Shown piece after piece: positions 27,093 to 35,308 of a stretch of 64,000 nt of DNA (within the stretch, counting starts at the first letter, position 1; every line of letters begins with the position of its first letter). The notes under the pieces were generated by a model that saw only the letters and a program-made list of their open reading frames with translations, did not search any database and had not been told where the DNA came from. Origin of the DNA: Acinetobacter calcoaceticus (GTDB lineage: Bacteria; Pseudomonadota; Gammaproteobacteria; Pseudomonadales; Moraxellaceae); assembly GCF_900520355.1 (NCBI RefSeq), contig NZ_LS999521.1, positions 2,356,001 through 2,420,000 on the forward strand, given 5' to 3'. Made by a program: the position numbers and the translations under genes.

Positions 27093-27902
27093 ATGCAGCA
27101 GGATGATATGAGTCAAAATAAATTGACAGTAGGTGTGATTAAGCAACATTTAGATAAAAATATACTCACACTAACCATGAGCAATCCCACCAAAAAGAAT
27201 GCGATTAATTATGAAATGTATTCTGCACTCAGTCAGGCATTAGACACCGCAGCAATCAATCAAGAAGTTCATGTGGTTATACTCACAGGTGAAGGGTCTG
27301 CATTTACCAGTGGCAATGATGTAAATGCATTCGAAACGCGTAATACAACCAGTACCGAACCACCCTCTTCAATTGTGTTTCTAAAAAGCTTAGCAACGTT
27401 TCCAAAACCGATTATTGCCAAGGTAAATGGCGTGGCGATTGGTATTGGCAGCACCATGCTTTTACATTGTGACTTCGTATATGCGAGTCAAAACTCTATT
27501 TTTCAGTTTCCTTTTGTGAACCTCGGACTTGTGCCTGAAGCAGGTTCTAGTTACATCTTACCGAGGTTATTAGGTTTCGCTCGGGCTTCTGAAATTATTT
27601 TACTGGGCGAGAAATTTTCGGCGCAACAAGCTAAAAATTATGGTTTAGTAAATAACGTATGCGAAGAAAACGAGCTTGATCAATTTATTGAAGATACGGC
27701 AACCAAACTCGCAAATAAACCAAGTCAAGCTTTACAGCTCAGCAAAAAATTATTAAGAGATATGCCGATTGATGATCTATTAAATCGTATTGATCATGAG
27801 TCGACTATTTTTTCTCATTGTTTGCAAGGTGAAGAATTTAAAGAAGCCATAAGCGCCTTCAAAGAAAAAAGAAAAACCAATTTTCATAAGCACATCATTT
27901 GA
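27093..27902 (+). CDS. Enoyl-CoA hydratase/isomerase family protein, isomerase-like
   Basis: A 269-residue crotonase. The first hydratase glutamate region is GVAIGIGSTMLLHCDF, lacking Glu where hydratases have CEL, while FPFVNLGLVPEAGSSY keeps a Glu as in delta3,delta2-enoyl-CoA isomerases. It is therefore more likely an isomerase or another crotonase than a hydratase. AAGGA precedes ATGs at 27090 and 27093; 27108 is a further option after CAGGA. It could shift a double bond so that unsaturated diacids enter beta-oxidation; this is inference. Confidence 0.82.
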   Translation: MQQDDMSQNKLTVGVIKQHLDKNILTLTMSNPTKKNAINYEMYSALSQALDTAAINQEVHVVILTGEGSAFTSGNDVNAFETRNTTSTEPPSSIVFLKSLATFPKPIIAKVNGVAIGIGSTMLLHCDFVYASQNSIFQFPFVNLGLVPEAGSSYILPRLLGFARASEIILLGEKFSAQQAKNYGLVNNVCEENELDQFIEDTATKLANKPSQALQLSKKLLRDMPIDDLLNRIDHESTIFSHCLQGEEFKEAISAFKEKRKTNFHKHII

Positions 27903-27915
27903 AATACAACTTATG

Positions 27916-27951
27916 AAAAAGGCCAGCAATCAACAGTTACTGGCCTTTTTT
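27916..27951. terminator. Bidirectional terminator
   Basis: AAAAAGGCCAG pairs perfectly with CTGGCCTTTTT across a 13-base loop, between converging genes (isomerase-like and IclR copy 2). Confidence 0.9.
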
Positions 27952-27971
27952 GATTTTTTAATTCAATACAA

Positions 27972-28817
27972 TTAACTAATCTCAGTACGAATGTTATTCA
28001 CCATATGTAAGAGACGTGGTGCAATATCTTCTTCAAGTTTTTCTCGGTTCATAATAAAGCTTGGACCGCCACAGTTAAACACCAGCAAACCATGTTGTTC
28101 ATGAATCAGTGGAACTGCAACTGAGTTCACATCTTTATGCCATTCGCCAATTGAAAAACAATATCCAAAATCTTGATAGTCTTTAAAAGCTTTGTCTAAA
28201 TCACGATTAATCTTGATCCAGTCTTCTTTGTGCTTGGTACGAATCGCATCAAGCAAAAACTCTCTTTCATCTTCTGGCATTGCAGCCAAACATGCACGTC
28301 CCATCGAACTTAAATGAATCGGTAAATAAGTTCCGACCTGACGGCGCATGGTCATATTTCCTTTACCTTGTACCACGTCAAGATAAATCATATTGAGTCG
28401 ATCACGTGTTGCCATTGCGACCGCAGCGCCAGCATAGTCTGCCAGATTTTTCATATATGGATGAGCAATAGAACGAATCGACACGTTAGAAAGCATCGAG
28501 TAACCAAAAGCAAGAACCCCAACTGAAAGTTGAAATTTGCTCGAATTGGGGACTTGTTTGATATAACCCAAACGAGACAAAGTGTGCGTTAGACGAGTAA
28601 TGGTTGGCTTAGGTAAACCCGTCATTTGTGCGAGTTCTTGGTTCCCTAAATGCTGATGTTTTGGCGTAAAACAACGTAATAGCTCTAAACCACGGGCTAA
28701 TGCAGTAATAAATTGGCGATCATTTTCATCCTGCATGTCTTGAATCGGATGTAATAATTCATGTCTTAAAGGCGCTAATAATTTTTCTGTTTGCTCTGCA
28801 TCTACTGCATCATTCAT
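27972..28817 (-). CDS. IclR-family transcriptional regulator, copy 2
   Basis: A 281-residue paralogue of the regulator at 23681: ALARGLELLRCF and LGNQELAQMTGLPKPTITRL in the HTH, and GTYLPIHLSSMGRACLA in the effector domain. The frame is open to 28847, but the ATG at 28817 starts where the paralogue's conserved part begins; the ribosome site is weak. A perfect 7-1-7 palindrome lies 22 bases upstream (28840-28854), suggesting autoregulation. It likely controls the second dca-like module. Confidence 0.88.
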   Translation of the reverse strand: MNDAVDAEQTEKLLAPLRHELLHPIQDMQDENDRQFITALARGLELLRCFTPKHQHLGNQELAQMTGLPKPTITRLTHTLSRLGYIKQVPNSSKFQLSVGVLAFGYSMLSNVSIRSIAHPYMKNLADYAGAAVAMATRDRLNMIYLDVVQGKGNMTMRRQVGTYLPIHLSSMGRACLAAMPEDEREFLLDAIRTKHKEDWIKINRDLDKAFKDYQDFGYCFSIGEWHKDVNSVAVPLIHEQHGLLVFNCGGPSFIMNREKLEEDIAPRLLHMVNNIRTEIS

Positions 28818-28839
28818 ATTTATACCAATCCACATTTTG

Positions 28840-28854
28840 TTTCGCACTGCGAAA
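28840..28854. promoter_or_regulatory. IclR-type palindrome, site 5
   Basis: TTTCGCACTGCGAAA, perfect 7-bp arms around C, just before the start of IclR copy 2. It is the clearest consensus copy of the family. Confidence 0.6.
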
Positions 28855-29004
28855 ATTATAATCTATTTTTTCTATAAATAGCAAAAAAGCAAACGTCTTA
28901 GTCTGCATCTAAAATATAACTTGATTTAAACCATTCAAGCGAAAGGCTAAATATTTTATTTTCTAATTTTAAAAATAATTTTAACCCTTCGCTTTAAAAC
29001 CAGC

Positions 29005-30222
29005 TTACGCAATCACACCTTTTTTCTTAAGCTCATCTAATTTTTCTAGAGAAACGACTCGACCTAAAACCACTTGAGTATGTTCACCTAACAGCGGAGG
29101 AGCGGTTTTGTACTCAACAGGGGTTCTTGAAAGTTTGATTGGCGAACCAATTACCTTCAATTTCTCACGTTGCGGGTGGTTCATCTCGACCAACATTTCT
29201 CGGGCAATCACTTGTGGCTCTTGAAAAGCTTGCTCCAAGTTATTGATTACCCCTACCGGAACTTTAGCAGCATAAATCGCATCTACCCACTCATCTGCAG
29301 TTTTAGTTAAGAAATGGTTTGATAAAATTTCAATAATTTCATCACGATGTTTAATTCGGTCTGCATTTCGGGCAAAACGCGCATCATTGGGTAAATCGGG
29401 TAAACCAATACTTCTACAGAGCTGAATAAATTGAGTGTCATTTCCACATGCAATAATAAAATCACGGTCAGAAGCTTTGAATACTTGGTAAGGCACAATA
29501 TTGGCATGTGCATTGCCATAACGCTTAGGGATATTACCCGATGAAAGATAATTCATTCCCTGATTTGCCATAGTCGCAATTTGGACATCAAGCAAAGCCA
29601 TGTCAATGTATTGTCCTAAACCCGTCACATGACGGTTAAGTAAAGCAGCTTGTATGGCAATCGTAGAATAAAGTCCTGTAGCTAAATCAGAAAAGGCTAC
29701 ACCTACTTTTTGGGGACCACCACCCGGTAAATCATCACGCTCACCTGTGACTGACATGAGTCCGCCCATTCCCTGAATAATAAAGTCATAACCAGGTTCT
29801 TCTGCTCTCGGGCCATTTTGACCAAAACCTGTAATTGAGCAATACACCAATTTCGGATTAATTGCAGATAAAGACTCATAGTCCAAACCATATTTTTTTA
29901 AAGAACCCGCTTTATAGTTCTCAATCACCACATCTGTGTCTTGAATTAAAGCTTTAATCAATTCTTGGCCATCAGGACTGGCAATATCGATGGCAACCGA
30001 TAATTTATTGCGGTTTGTAGACTGATAATAAGCTGCTTCTTGAGTATCAGACCCAGAGTCATCTTTCATCCAAGGTGGTCCCCAAGAACGGGTATCGTCA
30101 CCTACTTTGGGTCTTTCAATTTTGATAACTTCTGCACCTAAATCGGCCAGCGTTTGTCCACACCAAGGCCCAGCCAATACCCGACTTAAGTCAAGCACCC
30201 GAATTCCATTTAAAGCACCCAT
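29005..30222 (-). CDS. Class III (CaiB/BaiF) CoA-transferase
   Basis: A 405-residue family III CoA-transferase: LDLSRVLAGPWCGQTLADLGAEVIKIE at the N terminus and the catalytic Asp in ALLDVQIATMANQG near residue 176. It transfers CoA between carboxylic acids. Of two ATGs, 30222 has GTGGG at six bases. It is divergent from an acyl-CoA dehydrogenase, so it probably activates the acid that the dehydrogenase then oxidises; glutarate- or succinate-type dicarboxylates are reasonable guesses (glutarate CoA-transferases belong to this family). It replaces the class I DcaIJ pair in the second module. Confidence 0.88.
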   Translation of the reverse strand: MGALNGIRVLDLSRVLAGPWCGQTLADLGAEVIKIERPKVGDDTRSWGPPWMKDDSGSDTQEAAYYQSTNRNKLSVAIDIASPDGQELIKALIQDTDVVIENYKAGSLKKYGLDYESLSAINPKLVYCSITGFGQNGPRAEEPGYDFIIQGMGGLMSVTGERDDLPGGGPQKVGVAFSDLATGLYSTIAIQAALLNRHVTGLGQYIDMALLDVQIATMANQGMNYLSSGNIPKRYGNAHANIVPYQVFKASDRDFIIACGNDTQFIQLCRSIGLPDLPNDARFARNADRIKHRDEIIEILSNHFLTKTADEWVDAIYAAKVPVGVINNLEQAFQEPQVIAREMLVEMNHPQREKLKVIGSPIKLSRTPVEYKTAPPLLGEHTQVVLGRVVSLEKLDELKKKGVIA

Positions 30223-30279
30223 CTTCATCCCACTCTATCTGGTGATTCATTTCCTATAGGAAAATTTATCCATTTAAAA

Positions 30280-30294
30280 TTTCGCATAGCGATA
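30280..30294. promoter_or_regulatory. IclR-type palindrome, site 6
   Basis: TTTCGCA-T-AGCGATA, two arm mismatches from the perfect site 5. It lies 58 bases upstream of the CoA-transferase start codon. Confidence 0.5.
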
Positions 30295-30423
30295 TATATT
30301 TTTAATATACACACCTCATTTTAAAAATCAAACTTTAATTTTCCACTAAAAATGATGATTTTTTATAAGAAAATATAGCTTAAATAAATCAATAAATTAG
30401 CTTATTATAATTCAAAAACAATA

Positions 30424-30438
30424 TATCGCATTGCGAAA
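30424..30438. promoter_or_regulatory. IclR-type palindrome, site 7
   Basis: TATCGCA-T-TGCGAAA, one arm mismatch. Together with site 6 it brackets the divergent promoters. Confidence 0.55.
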
Positions 30439-30553
30439 TTAATTTTCAAAATATATTGTTTTGCGTTCATCCTTTGATTACTATCGCTTCAAATATTGGT
30501 GATTTTGCGAACATCACATTGATGTTTTTAGTATGTAGTAAAAGGATGAGACT

Positions 30554-31705
30554 ATGATTCGAGATCAGGAAACACTAAATCAACTTGTTGATATGATTCG
30601 ACAATTTGTTGAAGGTGTATTAATTCCTCATGAGAATGAAGTCGCTGAAACGGATGAGATTCCTCAAGATATTATTGAGCAAATGAAAGCGCTGGGCTTA
30701 TTTGGTTTAACCATTCCTGAAGATTACGAAGGCCTTGGACTTACAATGGAAGAAGAAGTCTATGTTGCTTTTGAATTAGGACGGACCTCTCCTGCTTTTC
30801 GTTCACTTATTGGTACCAATAATGGCATTGGTTCAAGTGGTCTCATTATTGACGGTACCGAAATTCAGAAATCATTTTTCTTGCCACGTTTAGCTCGCGG
30901 TGAAGTAATCAGTTCTTTTTGCTTAACTGAACCAGATGCTGGTTCTGATGCTGCATCTTTAAAGACTAGTGCAGTAAAAGATGGCGACTTTTATATTTTA
31001 AATGGCACCAAACGCTTTATTACTAATGCCCCTCATGCTGGCGTATTTACAGTAATGGCACGCACAAGTTCTGATATTAAGGGTGCTGGTGGTATTTCTG
31101 CTTTTATTGTCGACAGCCAAACACCCGGCATTTCTTTGGGCAAACGCGATAAAAAAATGGGGCAAAAAGGCGCTCACACTTGTGATGTGATTTTTGAAAA
31201 TTGTCGTATTCCTGCTTCAGCACTCATTGGTGGAGTTGAAGGCGTTGGTTTTAAAACTGCCATGAAAGTACTGGATAAAGGCCGTTTGCATATTGCGGCT
31301 TTGAGTGTTGGAGCAGCAACCCGGATGCTAGACGACTCTTTAAAGTACGCCATCGAACGTAAGCAATTTGGGCAACCCATTGCCGAATTCCAACTTATTC
31401 AAGCCATGCTTGCTGACTCAAAAGCCGAAATTTATGCAGCCAGATGCATGGTTTTAGACGCTGCACGTCTACGTGATGCAGGACAAAACGTAAGTACCGA
31501 GGCGTCATGTTCAAAAATGTTTGCAACCGAAATGTGTGGTCGAGTCGCTGATCGCTGCGTACAGATTCACGGCGGTGCGGGTTACATCAGTGAATATGCG
31601 ATTGAACGTTTTTATCGAGATGTTCGTCTGTTCCGTCTCTATGAAGGCACCACCCAAATTCAACAAATGATTATTGCCCGAAACATGATTCGCGCTGCGT
31701 CTTAA
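30554..31705 (+). CDS. Acyl-CoA dehydrogenase, paralogue of dcaA
   Basis: A 383-residue flavoprotein that is nearly colinear with the protein at 17722, including SFCLTEPDAGSDAASLKTSA, the identical run HTCDVIFENCRIPASALIGG and RLYEGTTQIQQ with the catalytic Glu. AAAGGATG precedes the ATG. The likely substrate is another dicarboxyl-CoA or a close analogue. Its genes for activation (class III transferase) and transport (next gene) differ from those of the first module. Confidence 0.9.
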   Translation: MIRDQETLNQLVDMIRQFVEGVLIPHENEVAETDEIPQDIIEQMKALGLFGLTIPEDYEGLGLTMEEEVYVAFELGRTSPAFRSLIGTNNGIGSSGLIIDGTEIQKSFFLPRLARGEVISSFCLTEPDAGSDAASLKTSAVKDGDFYILNGTKRFITNAPHAGVFTVMARTSSDIKGAGGISAFIVDSQTPGISLGKRDKKMGQKGAHTCDVIFENCRIPASALIGGVEGVGFKTAMKVLDKGRLHIAALSVGAATRMLDDSLKYAIERKQFGQPIAEFQLIQAMLADSKAEIYAARCMVLDAARLRDAGQNVSTEASCSKMFATEMCGRVADRCVQIHGGAGYISEYAIERFYRDVRLFRLYEGTTQIQQMIIARNMIRAAS

Positions 31706-31766
31706 TTAAATTTTAAGCACTTTAAAAAGATTTGAAGTGCATTCAATCAAATGTAGGTAATGGATT

Positions 31767-33017
31767 ATGGCTACGAATTACAAAGAAGGTCTTTCTCGTA
31801 TACAACCGCATACATGGAAAATTGCATTTATTTTTGCATTTCTAGCGCTATTGGTTGATGGTGCAGATTTGATGCTATTGTCTTATAGCTTAAATAGTAT
31901 TAAGGCAGATTTCGGATTAAGTTCGGTACAAGCCGGTATGCTCGGTAGTTTCACATTAGCAGGTATGGCTGTTGGTGGAATTTTTGGAGGATGGGCGTGT
32001 GATAAATTTGGGCGTGTGCGCATTGTTGTTATTTCTATTTTAATTTTCTCACTCCTCACCTGTGGTTTAGGTTTTACTCAAAGCTTTCTTCAATTTGGTA
32101 TTTTAAGATTTTTTGCATCACTTGGACTTGGCTCGCTCTACATTGCGTGTAATACATTAATGGCCGAATATGTACCAACACGTTACCGCACGACAGTGCT
32201 TGGCACTTTACAAGCGGGTTGGACCGTCGGCTATATTGTTGCGACCTTACTTGCAGGCTGGATTATTCCCGATCATGGCTGGCGCATGCTGTTTTACGTT
32301 GCAATTATTCCCGTCATTATTGCCGTTTTAATGCATATTTTTGTACCAGAACCTTTAGCTTGGCAACAGGCTCGACTACAACAACCTGTTGCGGCTCAAA
32401 ACACATCGAAAACCTCAGCGTTTAAGCTTATTTTTCAAGATAAACAGAACCGTAATATGTTTATCCTTTGGGCATTAACCGCGGGCTTCTTACAGTTTGG
32501 CTACTATGGTGTAAATAACTGGATGCCTTCTTACTTAGAAAGTGAGTTAGGTATGAAGTTTAAAGAAATGACGGCTTATATGGTCGGTACATATACCGCC
32601 ATGATTTTAGGTAAAGTCCTTGCCGGCATGATGGCAGATAAATTAGGCCGTCGTTTTACCTATGCCTTTGGTGCCATTGGTACTGCTATTTTCTTACCAC
32701 TTATTGTTTTTTATAACTCACCAAGCAATATTTTATATTTACTCGTTACCTTCGGTTTCCTATACGGTATTCCTTACGGCGTAAATGCAACCTATATGAC
32801 TGAAAGTTTTGCGACAGCCATCCGTGGTACAGCAATTGGCGGTGCTTATAATGTGGGTCGTCTTGGAGCAGCCCTTGCACCTGCAACCATCGGCTTTTTA
32901 GCATCTGGCGGTTCTATTGGTTTAGGTTTTGTTGTAATGGGTGCCGCATATCTGATTTGTGGTGTGATCCCCGCCTTATTCATTAAAGAAAAATTATATG
33001 ACCCACAAAAGTCGTAA
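31767..33017 (+). CDS. AAHS-family MFS transporter, copy 3
   Basis: A 416-residue carrier of the same family as those at 14919 and 16378: LLVDGADLMLLSYS in segment 1, GGWACDKFGRVR in loop 2-3, GRLGAALAPATIGFL and an ending ALFIKEKLYDPQKS that matches its paralogues. It follows the dehydrogenase by 61 bases, probably one operon. It is the likely importer of the acid used by the second module. Confidence 0.88.
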   Translation: MATNYKEGLSRIQPHTWKIAFIFAFLALLVDGADLMLLSYSLNSIKADFGLSSVQAGMLGSFTLAGMAVGGIFGGWACDKFGRVRIVVISILIFSLLTCGLGFTQSFLQFGILRFFASLGLGSLYIACNTLMAEYVPTRYRTTVLGTLQAGWTVGYIVATLLAGWIIPDHGWRMLFYVAIIPVIIAVLMHIFVPEPLAWQQARLQQPVAAQNTSKTSAFKLIFQDKQNRNMFILWALTAGFLQFGYYGVNNWMPSYLESELGMKFKEMTAYMVGTYTAMILGKVLAGMMADKLGRRFTYAFGAIGTAIFLPLIVFYNSPSNILYLLVTFGFLYGIPYGVNATYMTESFATAIRGTAIGGAYNVGRLGAALAPATIGFLASGGSIGLGFVVMGAAYLICGVIPALFIKEKLYDPQKS

Positions 33018-33069
33018 AAAAGATCCATCACAAAATACCATATAGGTCATGTGCCTATATAGTTGATGG

Positions 33070-33145
33070 TTCTAACGGTCTAAACATGTGTTTTAAATCG
33101 TTAGAAGCAAATAAGGAGTTTTCTTCCGCAAGGTCGCTCCTTATT
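33070..33145. terminator. Two stem-loops after the third AAHS gene
   Basis: TTCTAACG (33070-33077) pairs with CGTTAGAA (33099-33106), and AATAAGGAG (33110-33118) pairs with CTCCTTATT (33137-33145). Either could end transcription of the plus-strand operon; both are perfect stems. Confidence 0.45.
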
Positions 33146-33190
33146 TCCAAACATGTAGAGTTTATCTACTCTTCATTTTAATTTTTTAGG

Positions 33191-33220
33191 TAAGCTTAGT
33201 TCCCAAGGGAGCTAAGCTTA
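33191..33220. terminator. Terminator after phnX
   Basis: TAAGCTTAGTTCCC and GGGAGCTAAGCTTA form a 14-bp stem with one mismatch and a two-base loop, flanked by a T-run on the left (acting on the minus strand) and A-run on the right. Confidence 0.75.
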
Positions 33221-33242
33221 AAAAGATATTGACCTAAAATAT

Positions 33243-34058
33243 TTAAGGTCGTTCACCTTGTCCCAAACGGCGTTCAATATCATCTAAAACATTTGGTAAA
33301 TCAGCGACACTATCAATCACATAGTGAGCGCCCGACGCATTCATTTTTTGATATGCCTTATCTTTTAGAATAATCTGTTCATCTGCCGATAATGCACTCC
33401 ACTCTTCAAAGCTTAAACCGACTTCGTTGCCACTAATCGCAAGCCCGACCGTCCAGCATCCTGCATTTAAACCCTCATCAATACCCACCACGGTATCATC
33501 TACTTTTACAACTGTTTTGATGTCGGATACGTCAAGTTGAATTAGATTTTTCCATAGCATTTCAGGATATGGACGTCCGAATTTTACGTCACTGGCAGTA
33601 ACAATACAGTCTGGTCGATAGCCCTGATCGGCAGCATCTTTGACCAATCGCCCAATCATTATTGATGCATAACCTGTGTTACTACCAATTTTTGCACCAC
33701 GTTTTTTAATATTTTCAAAAGTTTCCAATGCACCTGGAATTAACGCAGAACATGTTGGAATCGATTTTAATTGATAAGGAATAAAGTCTTTATATAGACG
33801 GTCAATATCTGCTTCATTTGCAGCCTGTCCATATATTTCCTGCCATGCAACTGCCACACGCGGCATTTTTAAAACAGCAGCAATATGGTCACGCTTTTCT
33901 AACCCCATTGGGGCACGAGCTTCTTCAACCGTAATTTCAATTTTGTTGTCTTTAAATAAAGCCATAAAAGCCAAAATTGGTGCACGTGAACCAAAATCTA
34001 CTGTTGTGCCAGCCCAGTCAAAAACAACAGCTTGAATTTGCGTATTATTCGTCGTCAT
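33243..34058 (-). CDS. phnX: Phosphonoacetaldehyde hydrolase (phosphonatase)
   Basis: A 271-residue HAD-superfamily enzyme. The nucleophile motif is VFDWAGTTVDFGS near the N terminus, the Schiff-base lysine lies in APMGLEKRDHI near residue 54, and the C-terminal acidic motif is KVDDTVVGIDEG. It splits phosphonoacetaldehyde to acetaldehyde and phosphate. GGGAA precedes the ATG. It lies 36 bases downstream of the transaminase that makes its substrate, the standard two-enzyme 2-aminoethylphosphonate (AEP) route. Confidence 0.95.
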   Translation of the reverse strand: MTTNNTQIQAVVFDWAGTTVDFGSRAPILAFMALFKDNKIEITVEEARAPMGLEKRDHIAAVLKMPRVAVAWQEIYGQAANEADIDRLYKDFIPYQLKSIPTCSALIPGALETFENIKKRGAKIGSNTGYASIMIGRLVKDAADQGYRPDCIVTASDVKFGRPYPEMLWKNLIQLDVSDIKTVVKVDDTVVGIDEGLNAGCWTVGLAISGNEVGLSFEEWSALSADEQIILKDKAYQKMNASGAHYVIDSVADLPNVLDDIERRLGQGERP

Positions 34059-34094
34059 GATGTATTCCCTTTAATTTAAATAATTTAATAAAAA

Positions 34095-35243
34095 TTATGC
34101 TGTTGCAGCTTGGTTTAGATGGCTTTCACAGTAGCTGGCAATGGCAGCAAGAAGCCCATCAATGTCATGAATATAAACTTCGCCAATATTGCCAATACGG
34201 AAACAATTAAGATCTGTGACTTTGCCTGGATAAATCACATACCCTGTTTTTTTTAGCGTTTCATAGAATGACTGAAAGCTAAATTTTTCGGCTGTTGGGT
34301 AAAGAAAAGTGGTAATAATGGGTGATTGTGGACACTGCTCACTGAGTACCAACTCAAAGCCCAGTTGTTGCATACCTTGCGATAAGGTTTCTTGGTTTTT
34401 TAAATAACGTTGATAACGTGCAGCAACTCCACCTTCGGCTTCAAGCTCAAGCAATGCCTGATAAAATGCACGTACTACATGGGTTGGCGAGGTAAAACGC
34501 CATTTACCGTTATGCTGCTCCATGGTATTCCACTGGTCATATAAGTCGAGGCTAACCGAACGTGCCAAACCTTTACATGCTTCTAGACAATCACGCTTCG
34601 CCAAAATAAAACCAAAACCCGGGACACCTTGAATGCATTTATTTGCACTTGAAATCAGGAAATCAATTTCAAGCTCAGCGATATCCATTGGAACACCACC
34701 AAATGAACTCATGGCATCCACAATCCAGATTTTTCCTGCTGCTTTAACCAAACGGCCAATTTCTTGAATCGGGTTTAAAATTCCTGTGGTTGTTTCACAG
34801 TGCACACAAGCAACGTGGCTAATTGTTTTATCTTCTAAAATACGCTTAATCTCTTGCAAATCTGGTGTCTGGGTTTCTAAATAACTGAGTTCTACAACTT
34901 CAATATTTAAGCAACGCACCATTTGCACCATGCGGGCACCGTAGGCGCCATTATTGATAATCAATATTTTGCCATCACGCGGAATAGCTGACCCAAGCAC
35001 AGACTCCACGGCAAAGCTACCACTACCTTGCATCAAGACAGTCGTATATTTTTTAGGTTGACTGGTTGCCAAGTTGACTAGTCGATTACGAATATCTTGT
35101 ACAAGCGAATTATATTCTTGATCCCAAGTACACCAGTCTTTTTGCATGGCACGGCGCACGGTTGCCGATGTTGATAATGGTCCTGGAGTTAGTAGCAAAT
35201 ATTTGTTTTCTAAATCCATATCAAGTTGTGGTTGCATGTTCAT
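34095..35243 (-). CDS. phnW: 2-aminoethylphosphonate--pyruvate transaminase
   Basis: A PLP enzyme of the class V fold, about 382 residues: [18 protein letters not shown] at the N terminus, [23 protein letters not shown], and the cofactor lysine in [15 protein letters not shown]. It converts AEP and pyruvate to phosphonoacetaldehyde and alanine. Several ATGs are possible (35255, 35243, 35237); 35243 is best spaced from GAGATGAG. A 22-bp palindrome 40 bases upstream is shared with the ABC operon. Confidence 0.93.
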   Translation of the reverse strand: MNMQPQLDMDLENKYLLLTPGPLSTSATVRRAMQKDWCTWDQEYNSLVQDIRNRLVNLATSQPKKYTTVLMQGSGSFAVESVLGSAIPRDGKILIINNGAYGARMVQMVRCLNIEVVELSYLETQTPDLQEIKRILEDKTISHVACVHCETTTGILNPIQEIGRLVKAAGKIWIVDAMSSFGGVPMDIAELEIDFLISSANKCIQGVPGFGFILAKRDCLEACKGLARSVSLDLYDQWNTMEQHNGKWRFTSPTHVVRAFYQALLELEAEGGVAARYQRYLKNQETLSQGMQQLGFELVLSEQCPQSPIITTFLYPTAEKFSFQSFYETLKKTGYVIYPGKVTDLNCFRIGNIGEVYIHDIDGLLAAIASYCESHLNQAATA

Positions 35244-35282
35244 AATGTTACTCATCTCTTTCGCGTTAATTTCAATATACAC

Positions 35283-35304
35283 CAATCTGGTTTAAACCAG
35301 ATTG
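35283..35304. promoter_or_regulatory. GntR-type operator in front of phnWX
   Basis: Core AATCTGGTTTAAACCAGATT (35284-35303) with one more matching pair outside, a perfect palindrome between phnW and the FAD oxidoreductase gene. The same 20-base core occurs at 40597-40616. Confidence 0.75.
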
Positions 35305-35308
35305 CAAA

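Larger units (their letters stand above)
30223..30553. other. Divergent control region of the second module
   Basis: AT-rich region between the class III CoA-transferase (-) and acyl-CoA dehydrogenase (+), with two IclR-type palindromes and no gene. Confidence 0.7.
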
